A stretch of 64,000 nt of DNA from PGZG01 sp046292765 (GTDB lineage Bacteria; Pseudomonadota; Gammaproteobacteria; Pseudomonadales; Alcanivoracaceae): positions 310,001-374,000 of the forward strand of contig JBKBQA010000001.1 of assembly GCA_046292765.1 (NCBI GenBank), read 5' to 3'. The position numbers and the translations under genes are program-made. A model generated the notes under the pieces. It was not told the DNA's origin and made no database searches. It saw only the letters and a program-made list of their open reading frames with translations. Shown here piece after piece: positions 42,024 through 50,449 of the stretch. How positions within the stretch are numbered: position 1 is the first letter of the stretch; each line of letters opens with the position of its first letter.

Positions 42024-43343
42024 ATGGCTTCGTTTCTGCTTCCCCGCAGTGCTTTTGGCCGCACCGCCGTTATTGCTGGCCTGGTGATCGGCCTCAGTCA
42101 GGCACTCAGCTTCTGGTTTTTTGCCCGTAACGCCTACCTGCCCGGCATCCGTGAATATGCCGAGCTGACGGCGCTGCATGTCGATGTCACCCTTGGCGAA
42201 GAGGCGGACCCGGATATGGCACGACGGATATCCGATTTCACCGGCATCCGCGTTGCCAATGGCCGCCAGCCGCCGGACGACGAGGTGTCGTTTATTTCGC
42301 GCCCAGTGGTCGACCGGTTCCGTGCAGAAGTGGAGACGCTGCTCGGTGAGCCAGTGATTGTCCGTCTGGAGGAACAGCGCACCCCGGTGTTGTGGGTATC
42401 TGCCACCAGTTTTGGCGGTGAGTGGCTGCGGGTGCCAATGAATTTCTTCCGTCACTATGATCGCTACCTGCTGATTGGCTGGGGTGTGACGGTGCCGTTG
42501 CTGGCGCTACTGGCCGGATTGTTTATTGCCCGAGGCATTACTGACCCGCTGCGCAAGCTGGCGCGGGTGGCGGGGATTGTTGGTCGAGGGGAGCCGGTAC
42601 CGTTGCTCGACGAGGAGGCGGGGCCGCTCGAAATCGACGCAGTAAACACGGCCTTCAACCGTATGGCCGCCGACATGCTCCATGCCCAGCGCGACCGGGC
42701 GTTGCTGCTGGCGGGGATTTCCCATGACCTGCGAACGCCGCTAACGCGCATCCGGTTGGCGGCGGAGTTTATGCAGGAGCAGGAACTGCGTACTGGGGTG
42801 GTGGCCGACATCGAGGACATGGATGCCATTCTCGAACAATTCATTGCCTTTATTCGTGATGGCTCAGATGAAGTGCCGGAATTTGAAAGCCTCAATGTGC
42901 TGATCGAGGAAGTGCGTAATCGTCACCCGAATATCGATGTCCGCACCACGTTGCATGATGTGCCACGCCTGATGCTGAAGCGGCTGACATTCCGCCGGCT
43001 GTTGGCGAACCTGATCACCAATGCGGTCAAGTATGGCGCCGAACCAGTGACGATCACCACCACGGCGGGGAAGGGCGAGGTACTGCTGACGGTGCGCGAT
43101 CAGGGCCGGGGCGTGCGAGAGGAAGACATTCCGATGTTGTTGCAGCCATTCTCCCGTGGCGACATCGCCCGCACGCTGAGTGGGTCCGGGCTGGGGCTTG
43201 CCATCGTCAAGCGGATTGTCGATATGCACCACGGCAGCATGACGCTGTGCAATCATCCTGACGGCGGATTGATGGTGGAGATTCGTCTGCCCTTTACCGG
43301 GCGTCTGGTGCAGCCCGAGGCCTTGTCAAAACGGGTGCGCTGA
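42024..43343 (+). CDS. envZ: Osmosensor histidine kinase EnvZ
   Basis: A 439-aa sensor kinase that phosphorylates and dephosphorylates OmpR. Layout: membrane helix 14-33, periplasmic loop about 34-145, helix 147-168, HAMP to about 222, dimerisation domain with His234 (LAGISHDLRTPLTRIRLAAEFM), and the ATPase domain with N box (LLANLITNAVKYG), G1 (VRDQGRGVREED) and G2 (GSGLGLAIVKRIV). The periplasmic part is short and EnvZ-like. Gene order ompR-envZ with 69 bp between matches other gammaproteobacteria. Confidence 0.95.
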   Translation: MASFLLPRSAFGRTAVIAGLVIGLSQALSFWFFARNAYLPGIREYAELTALHVDVTLGEEADPDMARRISDFTGIRVANGRQPPDDEVSFISRPVVDRFRAEVETLLGEPVIVRLEEQRTPVLWVSATSFGGEWLRVPMNFFRHYDRYLLIGWGVTVPLLALLAGLFIARGITDPLRKLARVAGIVGRGEPVPLLDEEAGPLEIDAVNTAFNRMAADMLHAQRDRALLLAGISHDLRTPLTRIRLAAEFMQEQELRTGVVADIEDMDAILEQFIAFIRDGSDEVPEFESLNVLIEEVRNRHPNIDVRTTLHDVPRLMLKRLTFRRLLANLITNAVKYGAEPVTITTTAGKGEVLLTVRDQGRGVREEDIPMLLQPFSRGDIARTLSGSGLGLAIVKRIVDMHHGSMTLCNHPDGGLMVEIRLPFTGRLVQPEALSKRVR

Positions 43344-43357
43344 ATCGGTGCGCCCGT

Positions 43358-43936
43358 TTACAGGTAGACCTTGAGTTTTTCGCGGATTACCCGCTGAATG
43401 CTGCTGACTTCCATGGCCGAGCGTTCGCGGATCATTTGCGGCACGATGCGTTGCAGGTGCAAACAGGGATCGTCCTTGCGGAACGCGCGCAGATCGCCCT
43501 TGGTGATCACTGGCAGGAATGGGGCTTCCGGCTTTTCCTGTCGCATCAGCGTCAGCAGTCCCACCTTCAGCGGTACGTTGCGCATCACCCGGTTGCCGGT
43601 GCTGTCACGCATTGGCAGCGTCATGTACAACCCTTCCTTACCGAGCAGATCACCGGGAATGATGGTGATACCGGTTTCCTTGACGGCTTCTTCCGGAATG
43701 CCATTGAACGTGTCGTGGTAGGCATACGGATTCGGCAGGATGATCAGTGAGCGATCGTCCTGCTCGGGCACGGAAATCTCATAGTTGGTATACAACTGCT
43801 GCACCGGAGCACTGTAAACGCACAGGGTTTCCTGAAACTGTTTGACGAACCGGATAGCACGCTGATGGTTGTTGAAATGGCTCAATCGCCAGATCAGGTG
43901 GTCCGGTGCCTGCATTTCCTGACTGGCTTCGGTCAT
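43358..43936 (-). CDS. Conserved hypothetical protein
   Basis: A 192-aa soluble protein, convergent with envZ and only 14 bp from its stop. No signal peptide or membrane helix. Notable features: an N-terminal helix-rich part (IWRLSHFNNHQRAIRFVKQFQETL), a central beta-type segment with NPYAYHDTFNGIPEEAVKETGITIIPGDLLGKEGLYMTLPMRD, and a C-terminal part with paired basic and helical residues (SSIQRVIREKLKVYL). No cysteine pair or catalytic motif is recognisable. I do not recognise the family. Codon use looks normal for this genome. Confidence 0.7.
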   Translation of the reverse strand: MTEASQEMQAPDHLIWRLSHFNNHQRAIRFVKQFQETLCVYSAPVQQLYTNYEISVPEQDDRSLIILPNPYAYHDTFNGIPEEAVKETGITIIPGDLLGKEGLYMTLPMRDSTGNRVMRNVPLKVGLLTLMRQEKPEAPFLPVITKGDLRAFRKDDPCLHLQRIVPQMIRERSAMEVSSIQRVIREKLKVYL

Positions 43937-44058
43937 GCGTAAGGCACTCTTCGTAGTAATGGGGTGATTGTGCGCGGGGTCCCGGAATCATGCAAATGCT
44001 GTCATAACGAAGTGATGGGATTGTGACCGAATACACTCAGATGGTGATGACAGGGGCG

Positions 44059-45264
44059 TTAGTGACGGTGTCTGCCGGTAAGTGTTTGCTTCCATACCAG
44101 TCCGAGCGCGACACGCGTGCTGGCTTCGGGAGTGCTGGCGTCGCGGAGAATTTCTGCACGAATCGCAAGCGGCTCACGCCATTGCCAGCGCCAGCCCACA
44201 CCGAATCGCCAGGGATCGCGGTTATTGATGAGATTGGCATCTTCCGCCAAAGGTAATGCGGCGGCGCCGCTGAGGCGGTTCTCCAATATCAGCGTTTCAG
44301 CGCGGACCGCGATAGCATGCTTGCGATGCTGAAGCTCCGGTTGCAGCACGATGCCCTGATAACGACCCTGCAGTTCAGCCTGACGAGTTGCGTCGCTGAT
44401 GGTGCCATCTGCCCGCACCGCCATCCATTCGATACGCAGTCGCAGTGTTGTCTGTTGGCCGGTGTGCCAGCCACCTTCGCCATGCAGACCATGCAGCAGG
44501 CTGTCGCCGCTGAAGCGGACATCGGGCGGTGGCGGGTTGCCGGGGCTGCCATGGCTATGACCGTCACTGTAGCGATGATCCTGACGTTGTGCTGCACGGG
44601 CAAACATCGCCCAGCCTCCGATGGTCAGGCTGACGTGCTCGCCGCCGGTGTGCCAGGACGCAAACAGATCGACGGCGCCCCCGTCTTCATCCGCAGTCGC
44701 GGGGAAAGCGCGGCCGCGCCAAAGCTCGACACCGGCGCTGACGCCTTTCGGTTCATGCCGCCACAGGCGCAGGCCTTCATCGTGAAAATGGCGACCGAGG
44801 AAGGCATCTGCGGCAAGGTTGGCGTCGACAAACAGACGCTGACTACTGTGTTCGGAGGCAGACGGCGTAAAGGCTGCGGACATGCGCCCGGCTTCAATCA
44901 CCAGCGGTCCGGTGTCACCGCAGCAGACATAGCCGATCCAGCCATGCTCAATTTCCGGTGCAGCGTGATCACCATGGCTGCCGTGCCGGGCGAGGGAGAT
45001 GACTGCAAACAGGTTATCGTCATGACGGTAACCGGCAGACAGTGTCAGCTCCTCCAGGGCGACGCCCTGTTCGGCAGGCCAGGCATGGCCGCCCATCATG
45101 ACGCCTGGAATGCGCCAGTAGTCATCGTAGTCGACCGCGCCAGCGGAGCGCACGGTGACGGCAAGGGCTGCATCAATCACCGGCTGACCGATTTCGACAG
45201 GAATGCTGTGCGCGTTAGCGGTGCCAGAGATCAGCGTGGTCAATACAGCCAGAAGGCGTTTCAT
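44059..45264 (-). CDS. Histidine-rich outer-membrane beta-barrel of the MbnP/MbnH operon
   Basis: A 401-aa exported protein with a clear signal peptide (LLAVLTTLISGTANAHS). The mature region alternates amphipathic strands with loops and ends in strands around TRVALGLVWKQTL, suggesting an outer-membrane barrel, though the last residue is His, not Phe. The loops are unusually histidine-rich (RHGSHGDHAAPEIEHGW, DHRYSDGHSHGSPG, LLHGLHGEGGWH, terminal GRHRH), consistent with metal capture. Its start overlaps the MbnH stop by 4 bp, so it is the third gene of a coupled mbnP-mbnH-barrel operon. Likely role: outer-membrane entry or binding of copper. The family is not one I can name with certainty. 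Confidence 0.72.
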   Translation of the reverse strand: MKRLLAVLTTLISGTANAHSIPVEIGQPVIDAALAVTVRSAGAVDYDDYWRIPGVMMGGHAWPAEQGVALEELTLSAGYRHDDNLFAVISLARHGSHGDHAAPEIEHGWIGYVCCGDTGPLVIEAGRMSAAFTPSASEHSSQRLFVDANLAADAFLGRHFHDEGLRLWRHEPKGVSAGVELWRGRAFPATADEDGGAVDLFASWHTGGEHVSLTIGGWAMFARAAQRQDHRYSDGHSHGSPGNPPPPDVRFSGDSLLHGLHGEGGWHTGQQTTLRLRIEWMAVRADGTISDATRQAELQGRYQGIVLQPELQHRKHAIAVRAETLILENRLSGAAALPLAEDANLINNRDPWRFGVGWRWQWREPLAIRAEILRDASTPEASTRVALGLVWKQTLTGRHRH

Positions 45265-46412
45265 GGTGTGGCCCAGGGATTCGCGAAACGCTCGGAAGTG
45301 AGGAATTCCTCGTCGGTGAGCGATTCAAGAAAGGCGATCAGATCAGCGATTTCGGTCTCGCTGATGGTGAAGCCGGCAACAAAGCCGTCCTTATAGGGAT
45401 TCATGCGCCCGTCGCCGGCGTTTGGTCCCGCAGTCAGCAAGCGGCCGCCAGCGGCGTAGTTGCGGATCGCATCGTCTAGTGTCGCTACGCTGCCGTCATG
45501 CATGTACGGCGCGGTGACGGCGACATTGCGCAACGAAGGGGCGCGAAAGCGGCCCATGTCTTGAGCGCGCCCGGTAACCTCGTGAACGCCGCTGTTTGGT
45601 TCCGGGTAGCCGCCCATGCCGTCGACGTTATACAGGCCGGTATTGTGGAAAGGCCTGTCGACGAAAAACATGGTGCGGTCCTGCACGGAGTTGGTGAAGT
45701 TGTAACCGCCGTGGCAGTGGAAACACTCGAGTCGCTCGCTAAAGAACAGTTCCATGCCGCGTTTGGCGCTGTCGCTGATGGCCGCTGTTTCGCCGCGGTG
45801 AAATCGATCCAGCGCGCTGTTGAATGAGGTCAGACCACGCACAAAGCTGGCCAGCGCGTCGACAATACGGGCATAACTGACGACATCATCGGCAAAGGCG
45901 TCGGCAAACAACATCAGGTAAACCGGGTCGGCTGCAATCCGGTTCAATACCAGTTCCCGGTTGTCGTCATTGATGCCGTGCTCAATCGGCGCCTCGCCAA
46001 ACAGGGGCATCAGGATCTGGTGCTCGATGGTGCCCAGGGACGGGTTGCCCCAGGTTAGCGTCGGGTTGTAGGCAATATTCACCAGTGCCTGCGAATTGCG
46101 CGGATGGAGCTCTCCAGTGGCACCGGGTGGTGTGCTGCGGCCGTCGGAGAATGCCTTGTCCTGATGGTGGCAGGATGCGCAACTGATGGTGCCGTTGCCG
46201 GACAGACGTTGGTCGTAGAACAGGTGACGGCCGAGCTGAAATCCGGCTTCGGTCATGGGGTTGGCAGCGGGTTCTACCGGCAACGGAATACCAGCCGGCA
46301 GGTTCCAGCCGAACGCGCTGCGCGAAGCGCCCAGATCATCAATGCGGGTACTGCTGTCCGGGCAGCCGGACAACAGTACCGCGCTGATAATGATCAGGGT
46401 TAGTCGCGTCAT
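45261..46412 (-). CDS. mbnH: MbnH-like di-heme enzyme (MauG/bacterial cytochrome c peroxidase family)
   Basis: A 383-aa periplasmic lipoprotein (lipobox ending LLSGC, Cys17) with two c-type heme motifs: CASCH (C78, C81, H82) and CFHCH (C230, C233, H234). The rest matches the MauG/CcpA fold, including FSDGR, RNSQALVNIAYNPTLTWGNPSLGTIEHQ and FRAPSLRNVAVTAPYMHDGS. In characterised systems MbnH oxidises tryptophan of its partner MbnP to kynurenine, creating a copper site. Here mbnP is immediately upstream with a 4-bp overlap, so the same reaction is expected. A general cytochrome c peroxidase is the alternative but the pairing argues against it. Confidence 0.88.
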   Translation of the reverse strand: MTRLTLIIISAVLLSGCPDSSTRIDDLGASRSAFGWNLPAGIPLPVEPAANPMTEAGFQLGRHLFYDQRLSGNGTISCASCHHQDKAFSDGRSTPPGATGELHPRNSQALVNIAYNPTLTWGNPSLGTIEHQILMPLFGEAPIEHGINDDNRELVLNRIAADPVYLMLFADAFADDVVSYARIVDALASFVRGLTSFNSALDRFHRGETAAISDSAKRGMELFFSERLECFHCHGGYNFTNSVQDRTMFFVDRPFHNTGLYNVDGMGGYPEPNSGVHEVTGRAQDMGRFRAPSLRNVAVTAPYMHDGSVATLDDAIRNYAAGGRLLTAGPNAGDGRMNPYKDGFVAGFTISETEIADLIAFLESLTDEEFLTSERFANPWATP

Positions 46413-47311
46413 AGCGGTCCGGGAGCCAGCTCAATGGAAAACACGGTTTGTGCCGATGCCGGGCCTTCACCGTCACCAAGGATCAGACCAAGTTGATCGA
46501 ACAGGTCGACGCACTCCGGATCACCGGTGCCTGACATGCATCCGGAGGGGCCTCCGGCGTCACTGTTCAGATCACTGCTTTGCACCAGCGCCGCATAGTC
46601 GATGAGTACCCGTATCTCGTTCTCAATAAAACCATCGAGCGCGATCTCCGGACGGTTGCGATAGTTGCAGTGACCAATCGGGTCAGCGCTGCAGTCGGTA
46701 TCGCCGAGGTGAAACTGCCATACCGCGCTGGTGGCCCCGGAGGCCAGATCGACGCCGTTCAAGGGGCGGACATCGAAGCGCATATGCTTGTAGCCACCGC
46801 GCCAGCTCCAGAACATGGCGGCGACATTGAGCGGAGCCACCGACATGGCAGAGTCATTGTGGTTGTGACTGACCGGCACGCCGACGGTGAAACGGACGCC
46901 GCTGTAGACCAGAGGCTGCTCCGGAACACGGCCGTGGATGCTGGTATTAACCGGTTTTTCATCGACGGCATTGCAGCTGTCGCCGCGATTCTGGAAGTCC
47001 AGCAGGGCAATGCCATCCGTCTGCCAGCCGGTCACCTCATCCAGCGTCAGCGGGACTTCCACCCCTTCATCCGTCACCAGCCGGACATTATGAATGAACA
47101 GTTTGAAGTCGCTGAGTTGGGCGCTGGCGCCATGAATGCCAAGATGGCCGAGGCTGGCATCGCAGTCGATTTGCGTGTCACCGGCAAAAGCGGCAAACGG
47201 AATGCTGATTGCACGGGTGGCGGCGGGGTTAGCGTCGTCCGATTCGATACTGCTGCCACCGCAGCCGGCGATCATCGTCGCCGCCAGTAGCATGAGAGGG
47301 CGGATTGCCAT
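46409..47311 (-). CDS. mbnP: MbnP-like copper-binding lipoprotein
   Basis: A 300-aa lipoprotein (AATMIAGC, Cys17) of the MbnP family. Recognised segments are IPFAAFAGDTQIDC, SDFKLFIHNVRLVTDEG, GWQTDGIALLDFQNRGDSC, GVRFTVGVPVSHNHND, MFWSWRGGYKHMRFDV and WQFHLGDTDC. Tryptophans at W96, W168, W170 and W198 are candidates for conversion to kynurenine by the MbnH encoded next; histidines in SHNHND and GYKHMRF are candidate copper ligands. Cysteines in pairs suggest structural disulfides. ATG 47311 has GGAG eight bases upstream, while the longer frame lacks a signal. No methanobactin precursor or MbnB/MbnC gene is seen in the window. Confidence 0.86.
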   Translation of the reverse strand: MAIRPLMLLAATMIAGCGGSSIESDDANPAATRAISIPFAAFAGDTQIDCDASLGHLGIHGASAQLSDFKLFIHNVRLVTDEGVEVPLTLDEVTGWQTDGIALLDFQNRGDSCNAVDEKPVNTSIHGRVPEQPLVYSGVRFTVGVPVSHNHNDSAMSVAPLNVAAMFWSWRGGYKHMRFDVRPLNGVDLASGATSAVWQFHLGDTDCSADPIGHCNYRNRPEIALDGFIENEIRVLIDYAALVQSSDLNSDAGGPSGCMSGTGDPECVDLFDQLGLILGDGEGPASAQTVFSIELAPGPL

Positions 47312-47416
47312 GCGCGGAACTCCAGTCGGGCTTGTCTCGGGCCGGCATTCTAGCCAGTCCGGTGCCGTGCGCAGGTGTGGCAAAGTGTCGCAGGGCGGCG
47401 TCCGTGCCGCCGTGGT

Positions 47417-48712
47417 TCAGTGCAGTTTAAGACGCGGCCGCACCAACCGGCTGAACTTGCCGGCCAGCAACAACATGATGGTGCGTGGCCAGCCATACAG
47501 GGTGGCCTGATGCAGGCGATACAGGCTGATGTACATCATCCGCGCCAGCCAGCCTTCAACGAAGAAATTGCCGCCCTTGAGGCTGCCCATCAGCATGCCC
47601 ACCGAGCTGTAATTCGACAGCGACACCAGTGAGCCGTGATCCTTGTAAACAAACGGGCGCGGTGCGCGGCCGAACATCAACAGGCGCTCGATTTCCTTTG
47701 CCAGATGATGAGCCATCTGCTGGGCTGCCTGCGCCCGCGGCGGTATCGGCCGGTCCATGCCGGGTAAATGGCAGGCGGCGCAGTCGCCGATCACGAACAG
47801 CCGGTCCTGCCCCTTGGCGAGCAGGTTGGCCTCCACCTCAATCTGGTTCAGCCGGTTCAGCGTCAGCCCTTCGATGCGGGTCAGGAACTCGGCCGCCTTG
47901 ACGCCGGCGGCCCAGACCAGCAAGTCCGCTTCGATGCGCTCCTCATTCCGGGTGACAAAGGCATCCGCTTCGACCCGGGCCACCGTGACCGCCGTGCTGA
48001 CGGTGACGCCGAGCGCCTGCAGACGCTCGGTGGCGGCGGTGGATACGCGCTCTGACAGCCCCGGTAATATCCGCGGGGAGCCTTCAATAACGCGCACATC
48101 CAGCAGCTTGCGATCAAGCTGTTCGTGGCCATAGAACTTGAGCATGGTAATCGCATGGTGCAGCTCGGCGGCCAGCTCCACGCCGGTGGCGCCCCCGCCG
48201 ACAATGGCCACCGACAGTGGCTTGCTGTTGTAGTTGGCATGCAGGCAGGCGTTGAGGAACTTCTCCCGGAATCGGTCGGCCTGCTGGCGACTGTCGATAA
48301 ACAGGCAGTGTTCCGGTACACCCGGGGTGCCGAAGTCGTTGCTGCGACTGCCCACGGCCAGCACCAGATAGTCATAGCCGAGCTGGCGCTCGGGCAACAC
48401 TTCCCGGCCCTCGGCGTCGTTGAGCGGGGCCAGCGTGACGGTGCGATGGGCAACATCAGCGCCGGTCAGGGTGCCGGGTTCGAAGCGGTAGCCATTTATG
48501 CGGGCATGGGCGCGGTAGTCGACCGCATCAAGATCGGCGTCGATGGCGCCGGTGGCGACTTCGTGGAAGCGCGGTTTCCAGACATGGAAGCTGTTGTTGT
48601 CTACCAGCGTGACGTCGGCGCGGCCACTGCGACCGAGCTTGCGCCCGAGCAGGGTGACCAGTGGCAGTCCGCCGGCGCCGCCGCCGATGACCAGAATACG
48701 TGGCTTGGCCAT
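47417..48712 (-). CDS. ndh: Type II NADH dehydrogenase (NDH-2)
   Basis: A 431-aa peripheral membrane flavoenzyme that passes electrons from NADH to quinone without proton pumping. It has two dinucleotide-binding motifs (GGGAGGLP at the N-terminus for FAD, and GGGATGVELAAEL for NADH), the FAD-associated FVIGDCAAC, and the quinone-side segment QAAQQMAHHLAKEI. The C-terminal stretch (SSVGMLMGSLKGGNFFVEGWLARMMYISLYRLHQATLYGWPRTIM) is the amphipathic membrane anchor typical of Ndh. No divalent calcium motif. Monocistronic or following the TauE gene on the same strand. Confidence 0.94.
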   Translation of the reverse strand: MAKPRILVIGGGAGGLPLVTLLGRKLGRSGRADVTLVDNNSFHVWKPRFHEVATGAIDADLDAVDYRAHARINGYRFEPGTLTGADVAHRTVTLAPLNDAEGREVLPERQLGYDYLVLAVGSRSNDFGTPGVPEHCLFIDSRQQADRFREKFLNACLHANYNSKPLSVAIVGGGATGVELAAELHHAITMLKFYGHEQLDRKLLDVRVIEGSPRILPGLSERVSTAATERLQALGVTVSTAVTVARVEADAFVTRNEERIEADLLVWAAGVKAAEFLTRIEGLTLNRLNQIEVEANLLAKGQDRLFVIGDCAACHLPGMDRPIPPRAQAAQQMAHHLAKEIERLLMFGRAPRPFVYKDHGSLVSLSNYSSVGMLMGSLKGGNFFVEGWLARMMYISLYRLHQATLYGWPRTIMLLLAGKFSRLVRPRLKLH

Positions 48713-48789
48713 ACAGTTTTTTCCCCCGCAAAACAGAGCGCGCCAGTCTAGTGGCTCGGGGAAACATGTAAAGACCGAATGTGGACTGA

Positions 48790-48815
48790 CAAAACACTCG
48801 GCGGATATGCCGAGT
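48790..48815 (-). terminator. Rho-independent terminator after the TauE/SafE gene
   Basis: ACTCGGC (48796-48802) pairs with GCCGAGT (48809-48815), and on the minus strand is followed by GTGTTTTGTC. It lies 9 bp beyond the permease stop and upstream of ndh. Confidence 0.8.
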
Positions 48816-48823
48816 CGGGCAGG

Positions 48824-49588
48824 TCAGCGGAAGAAGGCGGCGATACAGGCGCCGATTACCGCGACCAGCAGGATCACCCTGAGGGTGTCGGCATTGGCGC
48901 GGACGGCAAAACCCACTGAGGCGCGCACCCCGATCAAAGTGCCGACGGTGATAATCAGGCCGGGAATCCACAGTACCTGTCCCCGCGCAGCGAACACCAC
49001 CAGCGCAACCGCACCGAAGATCCCGGTGCAGACCAGTTTGAGGGCGTTGCCGGCGAGCAGGTTGTAGCGCATCACACCGACCAGCGCGAACAGCAGCAAA
49101 AAGCCCACGCCACCCTGCACAAAGCCGCCATAGAGGCCGGCGCCGAACAGTGCCACCCAGCCGGCCGGGGAGTCGGCCAGCTTCTTGGGCAGCTCATTTG
49201 GGCCGGGAGCCATCACCGAAGGCTTCAGCAGCAGCACTGTTGCCATGGCGATCATGGTGCCGAGCAGTAGCGGCTTCAGCAGCCAGACCGGTAGCCAGGA
49301 TGCCACCAGCGAGCCGATCAGGGAGCCAGACAGGGTCGGCAACAGGATTGGCCGGATGGCGGATTTGTCGAGGACATTATGGCGATGGAAGCCGCGCACC
49401 CCTTCGATGGACTGGGCGGCAACGCTGACCCGGTTGGTGCCGTTGGCGATATCCGCCGGGATGCCCATCAGCATCAGTGCCGACAGGGTAAACAGACCGC
49501 CGCCGCCGGCCAGAGTGTTGACGAACCCCGCCGCCACGCCGGAGATGACCAGCATGGCGACGATCCAGATATTGAGTTCGTATTCCAC
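48824..49588 (-). CDS. TauE/SafE-family sulfite/organic anion exporter
   Basis: A 254-aa inner-membrane permease with about eight helices. The family core is VAAGFVNTLAGGGGLFTLSALMLMGIPADIANGTNRV, where the glycine-rich loop and the N-T-x-A-G-G-G-G pattern are conserved, and a second half-repeat GGFVQGGVGFLLLFALVGV. Relatives export sulfite, sulfoacetate or other organosulfonates, or import sulfate; the substrate here is unknown. GTG at 49588 is the likely start; an upstream GTG at 49627 would add a leader of thirteen residues. Divergent from the VOC gene. Confidence 0.88.
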   Translation of the reverse strand: MEYELNIWIVAMLVISGVAAGFVNTLAGGGGLFTLSALMLMGIPADIANGTNRVSVAAQSIEGVRGFHRHNVLDKSAIRPILLPTLSGSLIGSLVASWLPVWLLKPLLLGTMIAMATVLLLKPSVMAPGPNELPKKLADSPAGWVALFGAGLYGGFVQGGVGFLLLFALVGVMRYNLLAGNALKLVCTGIFGAVALVVFAARGQVLWIPGLIITVGTLIGVRASVGFAVRANADTLRVILLVAVIGACIAAFFR

Positions 49589-49787
49589 AGCGGGCTCTGG
49601 GCGGGGCAGGAAGCCGCAGTGTGCCACTTCCGGCGACGAATGTCGGGCCCCCTGCCGGTATCAGTGGTGACGTGAGTTGACCTGAATTGACCAGAATCGG
49701 TCAGTCGGCTCAGGCTGAACCACAGGCACAATCGTGCCAGGGGACAGACAACTGATAATCCATGACAGATAACAAAAGGATCACGCC

Positions 49788-50345
49788 ATGACCCTGACTG
49801 CGCCGGTGCAAGGCATCCACCACATTGCCTTCGGGACCCAGTGTACCCGGGCCACCTATGAGTTTTACCACGACAAGCTCGGCATGCCGCTGATTCATAC
49901 CGAGAACCACAAGCTCAAGGATGGCTACTTCCGCCACTTCTTTTTCGATATGGGCATGGGTCAGGCGCTTGGCTTTTTCGAGATCCATGATGTCGGCGAG
50001 CAACCGAATTACCGGACTGACCCCTCCACCGGTCTCGGCTTGCCGATCTGGGTGAATCATGTGTCGTTTCGGGTGCCGGATATGGCGAGCTATGAAGCCT
50101 TCCGCGAGCGACTGCGCGAGAAGGGCGTGATGATACTGGGCGAAACCGATCATGATTTCTGTCAATCCATGTATCTGCTGGATCCGAACATGCTGATGAT
50201 CGAATTCAGTGTTGATACTGATGCAGAAAAGTTCGGCATGAGCCATGACGAAGCCTACAAGCTGCTGTTCGATACCCCGCCGGAGCAGATCCCGGAGTCC
50301 GCCTACAAGGGTCGCAAAAACCCGAAGGTGAAGATTTACGTGTAG
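49788..50345 (+). CDS. VOC superfamily protein (glyoxalase / extradiol dioxygenase type)
   Basis: A 185-aa protein of two beta-alpha-beta-beta-beta halves. A facial-triad-like set is visible: His12 (GIHHIAFGT), His91 (WVNHVSFRV) and Glu139 (NMLMIEFSV), as in metal-dependent VOC enzymes that act as glyoxalases, isomerases or extradiol dioxygenases. The C-terminal tail (AYKLLFDTPPEQIPESAYKGRKNP) is extended. It is followed 104 bp later by an alpha/beta hydrolase on the same strand, with a REP-like element in between. The TAG stop is contained in that element's conserved end. Likely a catabolic pair, substrate not predictable. Confidence 0.85.
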   Translation: MTLTAPVQGIHHIAFGTQCTRATYEFYHDKLGMPLIHTENHKLKDGYFRHFFFDMGMGQALGFFEIHDVGEQPNYRTDPSTGLGLPIWVNHVSFRVPDMASYEAFRERLREKGVMILGETDHDFCQSMYLLDPNMLMIEFSVDTDAEKFGMSHDEAYKLLFDTPPEQIPESAYKGRKNPKVKIYV

Positions 50346-50432
50346 CGGCGGCAATCCTGGCGCGACGGAGTTTATCCGACTACACCGGTGCCACTTTTGG
50401 CACCGCATCGCGCCAGAGTTGGCGCTCCAACA
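50341..50432. repeat. REP/REPIN-like element A
   Basis: Left arm TGTAGCGGCGGCAATCCTGG (then CGCGACGG) and right arm, read on the other strand, TGTTGGAGCGCCAACTCTGG (then CGCGATGCGG): head-to-head copies of a TGTAG-n-GCGG...GCGAT repeat. Between them is a 7-bp hairpin (CGGTGCC 50386-50392 with GGCACCG 50399-50405). The left TGTAG contains the TAG stop of the VOC gene. Confidence 0.7.
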
Positions 50433-50449
50433 AAGGGTGACAAGGAATC

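Noticed and set aside
44317..45396. 359-codon open frame antisense to the barrel gene
   Set aside because: The minus-strand gene has a signal peptide and a coupled operon position; this frame has neither.
45261..47311. Possible methanobactin biosynthesis locus
   Set aside because: mbnP- and mbnH-like genes are present, but no precursor peptide, MbnB/MbnC or dedicated exporter is seen nearby.
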